Shown: positions 34,601 to 46,152 of the stretch, piece by piece
Layout of the letters: each line of letters starts with the position of its first letter
Numbering within the stretch: position 1 is the stretch's first letter
NCBI GenBank assembly: GCA_029339195.1
Contig: JAPTJF010000014.1
Coordinates: 62,001 to 126,000, forward strand
DNA from: Micractinium sp. NFX-FRZ
Taxonomy: Eukaryota > Chlorophyta > Trebouxiophyceae > Chlorellales > Chlorellaceae
Length of the DNA: 64,000 nucleotides
Direction of reading: 5' to 3'
Program-made: the position numbers and the translations under genes
Notes under the pieces: generated by a model
What the model was told of the DNA's origin: nothing
What the model saw: only the letters and a program-made list of their open reading frames with translations
Databases searched by the model: none

Positions 34601-37600
34601 GCTCACGTTGCAGTGGTGAACGTCAGCAAGCACGAGAGCGCTGAGGTGGCGGTGGCGCGCTCCAAGGGGATCGTGCTGCAGGCCCTCATCGGCCAAGGTG
34701 CGCCGCAACCTGGCCGGCCTGAGTACATCGTTTTTAATTGACAGGATCCCCCAGTCAGTGACTCTATCCAAACATGCATTAGTATGTTCTGGGGCGTGAA
34801 GCGGTGGGGGCAGCATGCGGCGCCGGGCTGGGACAGGCATGGGGGTCGCAAGCTTCCGCTCCATCTGCCTCCCTTCTTGCCTGCGGCGGCGGGAGCACGG
34901 GGGCCGGTGAGCAGCGCCATTCCCCCACCGGTGTGCAGCCCCCTCCCTCTCCTCTCACTGTCCGTCCCCTCCCCGCCCGGCCATGCAGGCACCTTTGGGC
35001 GTGTGTATCGCGGGCAGTTCAGGGGGCAGACCGTTGCCATCAAGGTGATCGAGTTCCCGCTGTTCGAGCGCCGGGCGGCTCTGGAAGTCACAAAGGTGCG
35101 GCGGGCAGGGAGCCAGGGGGAAAGGTTGTGCAGGCGACATGTACGTTTGGTGACTGAGAGGGGGCAGCACGTTGTGGCCTGCCCTGCCCCGGTATGCACC
35201 AAGTCTGGCCTGCCCCCGACCTGGCCTGGCAGATGCCTCCGTGGAACTGTTTTTGGGGTATGTTGGGGCGTCACTTCCCCAATGCCGCCAGCTGCCGCCT
35301 GCCTGCCCAGCATGCATGCCCCCTTTGGTATGCCCGCGCCCGTGCCTCGTGCAGGAGTGCCAGCACGCCCTCTCCTGCCACCACCCCTGCGTGGCACAGT
35401 GCCTCACCTTTTACACCGTCACCGTGCGCACCCACCTGCGGCGCCCACAGCTCCTGGCGAGCATGCTGAGGTCAGTGTGTGGGGCGGGCGGCGAGGCGTG
35501 AGCTTCAATAGAGCAGGCGGCAGCGCTGCCCTCGTGCCTGCGCGCTGACCTGCTGCATCGCGCTTCTTCATCCACGCCCTGGTATTGCGGGTCGCTTCTT
35601 CGCACACACGCCAAGCAGAATGCTCTACTGCGATGCACCCCTTGACCCTCTGCTGCTCCACTGCGGCGGCGCACCACTTCACCCAGGCTGCCCAGATGCG
35701 CGGCACCTTCCTGACCTCTTGCCTGGCACATGCCTGCCTGTCCGCAGAGAGGGGTATGCACACGAAGCGCAGGAGCAGCGGGAGCAGGACCAGGGGCGCA
35801 CAGACGAGTCGCCAGCGGCAGCGGCGGCAGTGGCGGCGTTCGGTGCGCAGCCGGAGCAGCAGGCGCAGCAGGCGCAGCAGCCTGAGATACAGCCAGAGCA
35901 GCAGCAGCCGGCAGACGACGGCCAGCCGTCCACCAGCGCCGCCGGCGCAGCACGCGCAGCGCAGGCCGCGGGCGCAACAGGCGGCACAGCAGGCGCGGCC
36001 CCAGCTGCGCCATCCACGGCGCCGGCGGCGGAGCGGGGGGCGTCGGCCTTTCCGCCGTCGCCGACGCCGGGTGATGCGCTGGGCAGCGGGGACAGCAGCG
36101 CCCCCAGCAGCAGCGACGGCACGCTGGAGGGCGTGATGACGCTATTAGTCATGGAGTACTGCAGCCTGGGCAACCTGCACCAAGCCATCTGTGCCGGCCG
36201 CTTCTTCCTGGACAGGCGCTCCCAGCTGCCCAACCTGGTGAGGCTCCCTCGATTGCCTGTGTGTGCCAAGGTGCTCACAGTTGTTTCAGTAGGGGACTGT
36301 TTTTTAAACAAACAGTGGGTTTCTTTGGGCACCTCGCCACCTGCGAGGGGTGCTGCTCCCTCCTAGCGGCTGGCCATTCTGGTGCGCGGTTGTGTTTGGC
36401 GGACGCTCAAACTGTTGGGTAAGCAATGCAGCGTGGCTGCCAGTACTGGCCATCGGCGTTCACCTCGCACCCCTGTCTGCCACTAACTCACGCAGGCCTG
36501 GACCGCTGCCGAGGGTGTGCAGCGCTCCCCACTCTTGTTGTGCCGTTCCCCATGGCCTCTCCTTTGCACCACTCTTTTCCTTACACCACCCCACTGCCAC
36601 CAACCCCGCAGGACTGGATCTGCCGCACGGCGCTGGACGTTGCCCAGGGGCTGCAGCACCTGCACGACGCGCTCCACCTGGTGCACCGGGACGTGTCCGC
36701 CAACAACGTCCTGCTGCAGCCAGACCCCTCAGACCCCCGCCGCTTCCGGGCCAAGCTGTCCGACTTTGGTGAGGCCGGGGGGGGCAGCTGTGTGCTGCTT
36801 TCCTTGGTTCCTTGTTTTTGGTTCCTTGTTGTCAGCAGGGGCTGCTGTGTGCTGCTTTCTTTGGTTCCTTGTTGTGTTTTTGGTTCCTTTTTGCCAGCAG
36901 AGGCACAGGGGAGCCAAGGGGGGAGGCCAAGGGAGGAGTGAGGCTGGGGCAGCAGCTGAGCTTCTCGGGCGCGCGCCGCCTTTGATGCCGTATCGTGTTC
37001 TCTTTTGGTGGCAAGCCAGGGGGGGATGGCCGAGGGAGGGTGGCTTCTTGAAGCCTAAGCCTGAAGATGTGAGCTGCAAGGCCACGCTGCCAGGCGCTTG
37101 TGTGCTTGCTGCTTGCAAGCTTCAAGGCTCAGCCGAGGCTTGCCTCGACTCCTTGTGCTGCCTAGTAGTGTGTGGGTTTGGAGCGCAACCGGGTGGGTGG
37201 GCAGCGCATGCCAGGCATTCATGCCGGAGTGGCAGCAGGCAGCGGACGGGCGCCAGCTGGACACGTCCAACACCACGCACCTCCCTTCCCCTGCCCACCC
37301 ATCTGCATGCATGGCCGCTCCTGCTCTTGTGAACCCTCTTCCTTGTTCCCCCTCCCCCTGCCTGCCTGCCTGCAGGCCTGGCCACAGCGCTGCGCGACCG
37401 CCAGACGCACAGGACCTCGCAGCTCAAAGGGACCGCCGAGTTCATGCCCCCAGAGATGTTCACCTCCGGGGAGGTCCGCTTTGCGGTCGACATCTACGGA
37501 CTGGGCATCGTGGGTGAGCCCTTGCCTTCAGTTTGGCTTGGTGGAAGGCTTGTGTTTTTAATTCCCTTGGTGTGCGTTGGTGCCTGCCCTCTTCCACGGC

Positions 37601-38795
37601 CTGGTGGGCATCGTGGGTGAGCCACCGCTGCGCTTCAAAAGACGCTTGGTTGGTTGGATGCATGTGGGTTTCGTTAATGCATGTGGTGGCTTGGCTGAAT
37701 GCATGTGGGTTGCGTTGAATGCATGCGGGGTGCGTTGAATGCATGTGGGTTGCGTTGAATGCATGCGGGGTGCGCTGCGGTTTGCCCCCCTCAACGGCCT
37801 GAGTGAGCATTGTGGGTGAGACCCCAGCTGGTAGTGACCGCCCGCCTCTTTGACGTGATTGCTCGCCGTGCTGCCCCCCCTGCTCGACCCGCCGCGCCTT
37901 GTCCCCCCCCCCCTGGCCCCGCTCAAGGCGGTTCTGTCCAACACTCGCCTCGTCCCTGCTTGCCCCCGTGTCCGTCCACCGACCATCCCACTGCCTCGCC
38001 GCCGACCACCCACTGCCGTGCAGTGTACTGGATGTGCAAGGGGGAGGGGCCCTTCAATGGGCTGGCCCCTTTCCAGGTGGTGGGCAAGAAACTGGAGGAG
38101 ATGCACCGCAAGCAGCCCCTGCCCCTGCCCCCCAACATGCCCGCCAGCCTGCGCCAGCTAGTGTGGGACTGCACCCACTGGGACCCACACGCCAGGTGGG
38201 TGCGTGTGTGGGGGTGGAACGGCAGGCTGGCTGGCTGGCTGGGAGGGTGGCTGGTGAGGTGGGTATGGGGGAGGGGAGTCAGGTCGGCTGGCCGGCTGGA
38301 TGGGTGGCCGGCTGGCTGGCTGGCAGTGCACGGGCTGGGCAAGTGGGCACACCCGCGGCCCCTGCAGCGCGCGGCGGCTGGCTGATTGTGTGGCTGGGTG
38401 GATGACTGGCAGTGCAGGGGCTGGGCAGTGGGCACGCCCGCAGCCCCCGCAGCTGGCCTGCGCCCCGCCCTCTTGCATTACGCAGCGGCCACCCTCAACC
38501 TCGGGATCTGAGAGCACCCCCCGCGAGCCTTGGACAGTGCTGCACACACGGGCATCCAACTGCACGTCCACACGCTGCCGCTGCTGCTGCTGCTGAGCAT
38601 GGGGCAGTGCTGCACACATGGCCACAAGTGCAGGCTCACACGCTGCCGCTGCTGTGCCTGCTGTGCCTGCCGTGCCACGTGTGCAGGCCCACGGCTGGCG
38701 AGGTGGTGTCCCGCCTGCGGGGGATTGTGGGGCGGCTGGCGCAGGGGGAGGAGGAGAGCGAGCTTGTGCTCCCTAAAAAAGCCTCCTCTGCATGA
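31672..38795 (+). CDS. Receptor-like protein kinase with beta-helix-type ectodomain (paralog 2)
   Basis: Fourteen exons (31672-31770, 31899-32076, 32301-32518, 33057-33106, 33695-33807, 34005-34208, 34614-34697, 34989-35095, 35355-35470, 35748-36237, 36612-36768, 37376-37513, 38024-38195, 38687-38795) close in phase to 744 residues. Signal peptide LRLLPVLLFAMIFNPCAQ. Ectodomain rungs such as VLVQRSVTMTGVAG, GSLYQQNMFVDDC and GNITMDQLVLGDTSC match the paralog. Membrane segment QLLAATVAALLAVLAWAYYA. Kinase: GTFGRVYRG, VAIKVIEF, LLVMEYCSLGNL, HRDVSANNVLL, SDFG, FMPPEMF, AVDIYGLGIV, CTHWDPHARPTAGEVV. An insert of about 130 residues rich in Gln, Ala and Pro lies before the hinge. Weakest point: the exon after the membrane segment must run to a GTAAG donor at 34208, through a Gly/Arg-rich stretch, to keep phase. 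Introns carry decayed exon-edge copies. Confidence 0.82.
33358..33745. repeat. Triplicated exon start (receptor kinase 2)
   Basis: The exon edge gcaggtcgatccacgtagag (about 33691-33710, followed by gacacaggtgtgatctccgg) has a close copy at about 33552-33605 and a weaker one near 33358-33402, separated by pyrimidine-rich DNA. The close copy would still read SIHVEVTGVVSGMPQG. Confidence 0.88.
37499..37822. repeat. Triplicated donor junction (receptor kinase 2)
   Basis: The exon end gggcatcgtgggtgagcc (37503-37520) recurs at about 37605-37622 and, decayed, at about 37802-37822. Each copy keeps a GTGAG donor. Confidence 0.85.
37650..37779. repeat. About 20-bp minisatellite in intron
   Basis: Roughly six direct units of the form gaatgcatgYgggKtgcgtt. 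The last four are nearly perfect and alternate between two variants. It lies between two decayed donor copies in an intron of receptor kinase 2. Confidence 0.9.
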
Positions 38796-40992
38796 CCACC
38801 CCGACCCGCTGGCGCTCCCCGCCAGGGCACCTGCCCCCAGCCCACGGCATCATGAGCCGCGTGGCGTGGGAGAAGCACGCCCCCTCCAGCAAAAGGCCTC
38901 ATCTGCAAAGGCATGCGCTGTGTGCTCGGTGCACACCTCGCCTCTCTCACGCCGGCGTTGGCCGCTCATCCCTTGCGAACGCCGCTGCTGGCTCCTCGTG
39001 GACTTGAAATGTAATTGATTGATTGACAACCCTGTGCGCCCTGCGCCGCATGCCGCTGCCCGTGCCGCGATTGAAGCCTGCCACCCTCTCCCACATTCCG
39101 CCCGCTTGTGTCTTGCTGCAAAAGCTGTGGGCAACGCCCCGCGCTTTGCGCACGCCCCAATAAACTCTCCTGCTGGCGCCAATAACGTAACGTGCATCAC
39201 GACTTCCATTCCCATTGATCTGAGCGCTTTCAACTTGAACGATTGAATGCCTTGACTGCCTCTAGTTGCCGTCTGGCTCTCGGCTTTTTCGCACCCCCAC
39301 AACCACCCTCCCACCCGGCCCCATGCTGTGCCCCACCCCCTGGTCGCTCGGTGCGAACAGGCACACGCACGCTGGGCGGCGGCAGCTGGCCGCAGCAGTG
39401 CCGCAGTGGCGCCTGCGCACGGCGCACATGCCGCGCGCTGCAGGCCGCACAAACGTACACGCATTTTCCTAGCTCCCCCCCCCCATGCTCCTCCTCGCGA
39501 GTCCCGGAAGCGCTCGGTGCGCGCCCCCCAAATCCTACACCTTCTCCCCCTCTTTTCCGCCCCCTGCATTACGTTTCATGCCTTCTCACCTTTTTTCCAA
39601 ACACGTTTGCAAAGTACCGCCCCTTCTCTTTTCCTGCGCAATCCCTTCACTTCTTTCTGAACGCTCTCTGCCGTCGAACGCTCTTGCAGTCGGATGTTGT
39701 GATTACAGCGCTGCGGCCCGCACATGCACTCCGCTTCCCTACAAACCACCGCCCCCTCCCGAACGTGTGCCCGAACTTACCGCAGGCAGCTGGCTGCACT
39801 CTCTGCACCTGTCATCCCCTTGCATCCCGCGCTTTGATCTGTAGTACCGAAGCAATCAGCCTGCCTTGTGACCCCTCCGGCTCTTTGAGTTTGAGAGCCC
39901 GAGACGAGGGCAGACCCTTGCACCCACCCCTGCCATGCTTGAAATGAGCAACTCCCCTCAAGCGAGCCTGCCACACCCTCGGCTTGCTCCTGGGGCCAGT
40001 TGCTATTGTACCGCCATGCTGCTGTTGACTAGCGGGTGACGGTACTGCCGGCAGTACCGCCGCCCTGCTTCACAACAGCAGCCCCTCACTCCCGCTTTAC
40101 CCACTCCTCCCTTGCACCTGCATAAGTGCCACATTCAGAGCCCTCCCTCGCTTGCCCCATGGCACCACATGCCCCCTCCCTGCACAACTACTCTCCTGTC
40201 ACCCACGCACCCAACCTCTTGTAACGTCGTAATGCTCTGAGCAGAGGGCCACGCACTCTAGCCGGGAGAGTGAACTGGCCAGCAGCTGGAGTGTGCGCTC
40301 ATGTGCCATCAGGCCCGGGGGGGGCAGCAGAAGGTGAGCAGGCACCTTGCCGGCGCTACTGCCGAGTCTGCTGCCTGCAGGCCGGTGCTGCAGGCCCCGG
40401 TGTTCCTGGTGCAAGCGGGGTGGGAGGAGGCTCTCATGCAAGTCCACACCAGATCCCCGCACCGCTCCGCAGCCCCTCTCCACCTGCTGGCCCCATATAT
40501 ATGCTGCCCTGTACTTCTGGCCGAGTTGCTGCCTCAAACTGGGGGCGTTCCACACTGTGGTAGGGTTGTCAATGGTGTGGTGCAAGGCCGTGGGGTGGCG
40601 CAGCCAGGTCGCTAGCCTGGGAGCTAGAGAGACACGGTCAGGGGATTGGGTGTGGGCGAGGGGAGGGTGCGGAGTTTTGGGCCAGATGGGCCGGAGGCTT
40701 GCAGGGCGGAAATGTCGTCCCTGCGGCTGCGCTGCTCTGCTGGTGCCCTTATGCACGCCCTGGAGAGTGGTGCTGACGAAGAGGTCACGACGGATCAGGG
40801 GAATCAAGAAATCATGGGGGCGGATTAGGATGGGTTGGGCGGTCACGTGAGGGAGGATGGAGGTGGATGTGTGCAGTGCCAGGCCCAGAAGTCGTTGCAG
40901 GGTTTGCAGGGCTAGCCACATGCCGGGCGGGAGGCAGCTTGCATGGGTGACACCAACGGCGCTGTGCATGCCGCGGGGGCTTGTCCGGGCGT
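38796..40992. other. Long convergent intergenic region
   Basis: 2.2 kb between the 3' ends of receptor kinase 2 (+) and the DUF3455-like gene (-). A TGTAA at 39010-39014 is a likely poly(A) signal for the kinase. From about 39240 to 40200 the plus strand is C- and T-rich with no reading frame showing family features. Short open frames here have the composition of chance ORFs. No gene called. Confidence 0.5.
39010..39014 (+). terminator. TGTAA poly(A) signal for receptor kinase 2
   Basis: TGTAA 215 bases past the stop codon, followed by an AT-rich tgattgattgac stretch. Confidence 0.55.
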
Positions 40993-43900
40993 TTAGCTGC
41001 ACTGCAGGCAGGTGTAGGTGCCCGGGGCAGGGCCGCAGGCAGCGGGGGCCGGGCCTGCAAGGGACCAGGGGAAGCCATCCGTTAGCGCCTTTCGTGCATG
41101 TGCGTGTTGCTGGGCGGCACACGGGGCCTGCCCCGCCGCCTGCCGCCCAGCTGCATGCATCTCGAGGCGCACCCAACAATACAGCAGCTGAGCGGTGGGG
41201 CGCCAGCTCACATCTCACACGGCCGTTCGCAGGGCACCCATCCCACACCACGCAACCAACCCTCCCTGGCCCATCCACTCCACCAGCAGGCGGCCCACCT
41301 GCGGCAGTGTGCAGGATGTAGTCGCACAGAGGCTCTCCAATGACCTTGGCCGAGGGCCAGAGGGTGGAGGAGCCCGAGGTGGAGGCGCGGGCGGTGTCCA
41401 GCCAGAAGGTGCCGCCGGCGTGGGACGCCACGAAGTAGGAGCCCTCGCACTTCCACGCAGCGGTCTCGTTGCCTGTAACAGAAAGAGAGGGAAGGTGGTG
41501 GGGGGGGGGGCGTGGGGGACAGGCCGAGGGCGGGGGTGCAGGAAGTGGGAAGCCACCGGGTGGTTGCACCCTGCTGCTGTGGGTGCGCCCAAGCAGAGTG
41601 TTGAGGGCGGGTGCAGGGAATGGTGTGGGGGAAGCGAGGGAGGCGTGCGCCTGGGTGGCGTCGGATGTCCACCCCTGCATGGCCTTGCTTTGCCTGCAAG
41701 GGAGCTGGGCGGGTTGGACGCGGGCAGCAGCACTCCCAGCAGCAAGCAGCCCGGCTGACAGACTCTGCGGCACGCACGGCGGTACGTTGAGCAGCCTGCT
41801 GCTTCTGGTGGCATGAAGGTGCTCTTGCGAGTTACGCTTCAAACCTCCAACTCCATGATATCTTTATCGATCAAGTGCTCACCCGCGGGCAGCTGCCAGT
41901 TGATGAAGAGCTCGTCAGTGGTGAGCGCATCCTCGGCACCAGCAAAGTCGCCTTCGCACTTGGGGGTGTGGGGGAAGGCGGCTGCAGGGGGTGACAAAGG
42001 GGGAGCAGATCGGGGGTGGTGGTTGGAAGAAGGAGAAGGAGGGGAGGCAGAGGGGCGGCTGAGGTGTCACAGCGGGGCATTGCAGGGGAGAGCCTGGTGT
42101 GTGGTTTGGGAGTGGTGGGCGGGCAGGGCGGTTGGGGCCAGGCGGGCGGTTGCGGGCACCGCTCGGGGGGCGCACAGCAGCAGGGGAAGGCGGGTTGCAC
42201 TCACGCTGCTGTGGGCAGGCGTAGAAGGTGTAGGTGTTGTTCATGGGAACCTGCGGGGGGCATGCGTGGCACTTTGATCAGTTGGGATGGTTTGCTGGTG
42301 GAGGGGCAGGGCAGCAGGACACAAGCGTGTGAGCAGTGCATGCGTAACTACCGTAATGCAGGCCAACCCAGCATGCTCTTTACCTGTGCTGCACCCATTG
42401 GTCAGTCGAGGCTGACCGGCTTTCAGCAACAAAGGAAACAGGAAGTAGGGCTCATACCAAACCACAGCACCAAAGCTCGCCTTGCCACAATCCTCCCACA
42501 TCGTTGCCGCATTCCACGCACACGCACGGCCACCCACGTGGGCTCGGCCGCACCGGCAGTGACTGTGGCTGTGCAATACTAGTTATGCAGCCGTGCATGC
42601 TTTTCCAACTGTGAATGTGTCAAGCAACCCTGCGCCGTGCCCCACCTGCAGCTCTGCATCCTGCCCACGAATAGTAGCCAACTCTGCATTCTAACCAGGC
42701 TGTTCCAAACCACCTGCAAAGCAACCCCCCTCACTATACAGCAAGCCCGCCCACCTGCAGCTCCGTGTGCTGCCCACAGGTAATGCATAACTAGGCAGGC
42801 AGTTCGAAACCTCTTGAAAGCAAGCCTGCCCACTTGTGACAGCAACCCTGTGCCCACCTGGATCTCCAAATCCTCCCCTGAGGTGCAGTCGCCGTCGTTG
42901 GGAGGCATGCCACCCTCCACATCCGTCTTAATCACCACCCACGTGTTGGCAGCAATGCCGCTGTTCCTCAGCAGCGGGCGGCGCCACCACTTCTGCGGAT
43001 GGGATGGGATGGGGGCACAGGCGCCAGGGGTGGCGTGATGGGGCAGGCTTGGGCTGGGGGGGAGGGGGCAGCTGGGAAGAGCGGCGCTGGAGTGCTGGCG
43101 CTCCAGGGTGCTGCAGCAGCATGCTGCAGCTGCGCTGGTCGGAGCACACACCACCGGGCCCCTGCTTGCAGGCTACAGCCTTGGGACGGGCTGGGCTGCG
43201 CTTGCTGGACGCGCGGGCTTGCGCCGCAGCTGCGCAAGCTTATGCCAAGCAGCAGGCAGCGGGCAGCTGTGCCAGGGGGCACAGCCAACGGGACAGGCAG
43301 TCGCAGCAGGGCAGGCAGTATGGACTGAGCAGGCAGCACCAACCAACCTGCAGGCGGTGTTTGTTATCACTCAAAGACTTTGCTGCTCTCACAGGCAGGC
43401 AGGCAGCTCACCCGGTTGAGCTCGGGCCAGCCGGCGGGGGCATAGTCCACGGTCACTTGGTTGTCCTTCACGGCAGATCCCCACTCTGCGGGGGCAGACA
43501 GTGAAGGGGTGGTGAAGTGCATGAGTTGCGTCACGATATGTACTGCAGGCGCTGGTGGTGTGAGCAGAGCCCCGACGCGCGACCGCAGGCATACCCTCCA
43601 CCCGGCCGCAGTGCCCAAGCCGCAGTTTAGGTTGAGGGTGGCGCCACGGGCCTCTCTGCCACTCGTTACAGGCTGTCACGCACCCCACCATTCATCATCA
43701 TTGCATGCCAAGTCCTCCTAGGTAACTCCTCTAAGCTGTCCCCCCCGCCCTGCTCCCCACCGACCAGTGGTGTTGGTGGGGTCTGTGAAAATGAACTTGC
43801 TGTTGTTGACGTCGCTGGCCTCGGCAAACAGGAAGCCTGCAGGGGGGCAGCAGTGCGGCTGGGTAGGTGGCGGGGCCCGCAAGCAGTGACGTGTTGTGCT

Positions 43901-44874
43901 GGCACCAGGGGCAACAGGGGCAGGGGCGGGACCCCAGAAAGCGGGGCCCCGCCCGGCCAGAGATCCCCGGAAGCAGTACTGCCTGCAGCTGCTGCCTGTG
44001 CCACCACTGCCTTGGCTGCCCTGGGTGAGTTCTGAGGGCCCTCACCTCCAAACGTGCCGGTGCCGGCGTAATACATGTCCTTGCGTGACCCAATCACGCG
44101 CCAGCGGTTGTCGCTGCGGGGGCGGGGGCAGGGGGCGGGCGGGGGGGAAGAAGATGATTGGATCTTAGAGGAGATGATCAGGCAGCGACTGCCTTGGGCT
44201 GGGCCCACGGTGGATGCTGCCAGCCCTCCCAGCATAGCTAGCTGGCGAGCTTGCAGGCCTCCTGGCGGTAGTGCTACGGGGGCCGCACTCTCTCCTCTCC
44301 TCCCCACCCAGCCAGCGCTGCCTGCCATCTCACATGCAGGTGTAGTTCTCCAGGCCGGTGGCTTGGAAGACGGCTGCAACCACAGCGCCGGGCGGCGGCG
44401 TCAGCCTGCCGGGCTGCATTTCACCGCAGGTTGCCAGCCGGGAGGGCGCGACCTGGGCAGCCAGAGGGGCAGGACAGGGGGTTTGAGCGTGCAAATGCAG
44501 GCGGTCAGCGCAGGCGGGGCACAGAGGTGCAACGGAGCGGGTGGCGGCGCGCTGCGAGCGTGGCAGTGGGATCCGGCAGGGTTCAAAGGATGTCCGGATG
44601 GCAGGAGCCATAACTTCAGATATATGCAAATGGAGTCTCAAGCACACTGCAGATGGGTGGCACGACATGCTGCAGGGAGGGTTTGATGTGGAGGGGCAAG
44701 AGGGGTAGTGCCGCGTGCCGCCAGGGGGGCAAGAGCGGGTGTGCTCACCCAGGGCTGGGGTGCCTGCAGCAGCGAGCGCCCGCTGCTGGAGTCGGCTCCC
44801 AAAGTCTCGGGGGTCTGTCGCGCCTGGCAGCATGCCGCCGCAAGGGCAACAAGCAGTGCCACCGAAACCCGCAT
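40993..44874 (-). CDS. Secreted DUF3455-like protein
   Basis: Ten exons (44874-44749, 44452-44334, 44113-44046, 43836-43765, 43485-43412, 42992-42858, 42250-42205, 41981-41883, 41472-41299, 41054-40993) close in phase to 324 residues. Signal peptide MRVSVALLVALAAACC. The mature part follows the DUF3455 layout from family knowledge: a Pro/Gly entry with AVVAAVFQATGLENYTC, then WGSAVKDNQVTVDY, NSGIAANTWVVIKTDVEGG, MPPNDGDCTSGEDLEIQV, and MNNTYTFYACPQQ. The C-terminal 100 residues (WKCEGSYFVASHAGGTFWLD and a Cys-rich end TYTCLQCS) may be a partial second copy of the domain. Cys residues are many, as in extracellular proteins. Function of the family is unknown. The name rests on pattern memory, so a profile search is needed for certainty. 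The intron at 42590-42857 carries two decayed donor copies. Confidence 0.7.
42640..42885. repeat. Triplicated donor junction (DUF3455-like gene)
   Basis: The true donor edge reads cccacctggatctccaaatc on the plus strand (about 42853-42872). Copies cccacctgcagctccgtgtg (about 42750) and cccacctgcagctctgcatc (about 42643) follow in the intron, each with the CACCTG donor complement. Confidence 0.85.
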
Positions 44875-46152
44875 GGCAGTCAGGCGGCTCGCGATACCGG
44901 GGCCGTCGTCCGAGAGTGGGTTGCGACAGTCAGTAGCGCAGCGATCGGGGTGCCGCGCAACTTTCGAAGCATTTGCATGTGGAAGCGCCACGCTGGCTTC
45001 CGCTCGCCACCTACCTCGCTTCGCCACGCCGGCCAATTGAGACACAGAGGTGGGACAACTCACGTGCACGTGTGGATTGGCAGAATTGGGCCGGAAGAAT
45101 GGGCTGGGGCCACGCTTCCTCTGCTACCCAGAGGTGGCCTGTGCTCTGCCACCGCCCCCATCACTGTGCCTCATTCTCCTCGTCTCCTCTCAGTTAAGCA
45201 TTGCAACTCTTTCGAGGCAGTCTTGGGGGAGGTCTGCGCTGCCCCTCACGTGCGGCGCACCCTGCGCAGCCCCTAGGCACCGCCCCCCATGCACTGGCGG
45301 ATGGCTGCACTGGTGGCTCACAGGCGCTTTGCGCGTGCACACCGAGGCATGGAACCTAGCGCCTACCATGGCAGCCCTGGGCGCCATGCCCGCCCCGCTG
45401 CTGTCAATGGCAGCACACTCGCTGCTGCCCTGGCCATTGGGAAAGAAGTGGGCTGGCCATTGCAGTCGCCACTCACACAGAGGTTAAAGTTGCTCTGCCA
45501 CACAGTGTGACCAAGTAGTGGTAACAGACGAAAGTGGTAAATCTGGCTCGTCGTAATCTCGCTGAAGGAAGAACAGGAAATACAGGGAAACATGTAAAGC
45601 TAAGGTTATCTACAAGTGTGTGGGGACCACCAAAGGCGTCCAAGCTGCAAGGCCGCCAGCTGCCCACCTGCCGCTCGCTCTGCAGGCGCTAGCTTGCAGA
45701 TGCCCCCCCCGCCCCCTCACTACTCTTGCAAGCGGTGAGGGAGCGGACGGTGTGCGCACGTGGGTGAGGACAGAGGAAGCCGGCCGGGCAGGGTGCCCGG
45801 GGGCTGCACCTGGCCAGCTACCACTTGCAGGGGGTGCTCATGAGCTGGCAACACTTGGCCGTTGTGGCCGGGTGCCCGGAGTGCCCGGAGTGCCTCCTCC
45901 CCTCCCTGCTCTGCCCCACCGTCAGCAGGCTCAGATGGAGCGCCTGCAGCACCAGCAGCGGGAGACCGTGGGATGTGGTGAGAGAGTGGGAGATAATGCC
46001 GGCCGGGTGGCACCTGGTGCCAGGTGAGCCAGAGCAGAGGGTGCAAGTTGTGTCAGTCTTGGCACTGCCGAACATGGCAGTGGCACGGTCTGCGTGAGCA
46101 AGGAGGAGCCACCCATTTTGCAACCGCCCAAGTTGGTAGCTCACCCTTCTGC
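44875..46152. other. Region without a supported gene
   Basis: 1.3 kb between the DUF3455-like start (44874, minus) and the 3' end of the next minus-strand gene (46153). It should hold the DUF3455-like promoter. No TATA box or closing gene model was found. Short open frames on both strands look like chance. Confidence 0.4.

Noticed and set aside
37650..37779. Regular direct repeats that could suggest a CRISPR array
   Set aside because: Units are contiguous, about 20 bases, with no unique spacers, and lie in an intron of a eukaryotic gene. It is a minisatellite.
39240..39950. Overlapping plus-strand open frames downstream of receptor kinase 2
   Set aside because: Pro/Ser/Cys-rich chance frames in C/T-rich DNA, with no splice partners or motifs.
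40199..41842. 547-codon minus-strand open frame
   Set aside because: It passes through several introns of the DUF3455-like gene. Only short parts coincide with real exons, so it is not a single coding exon.
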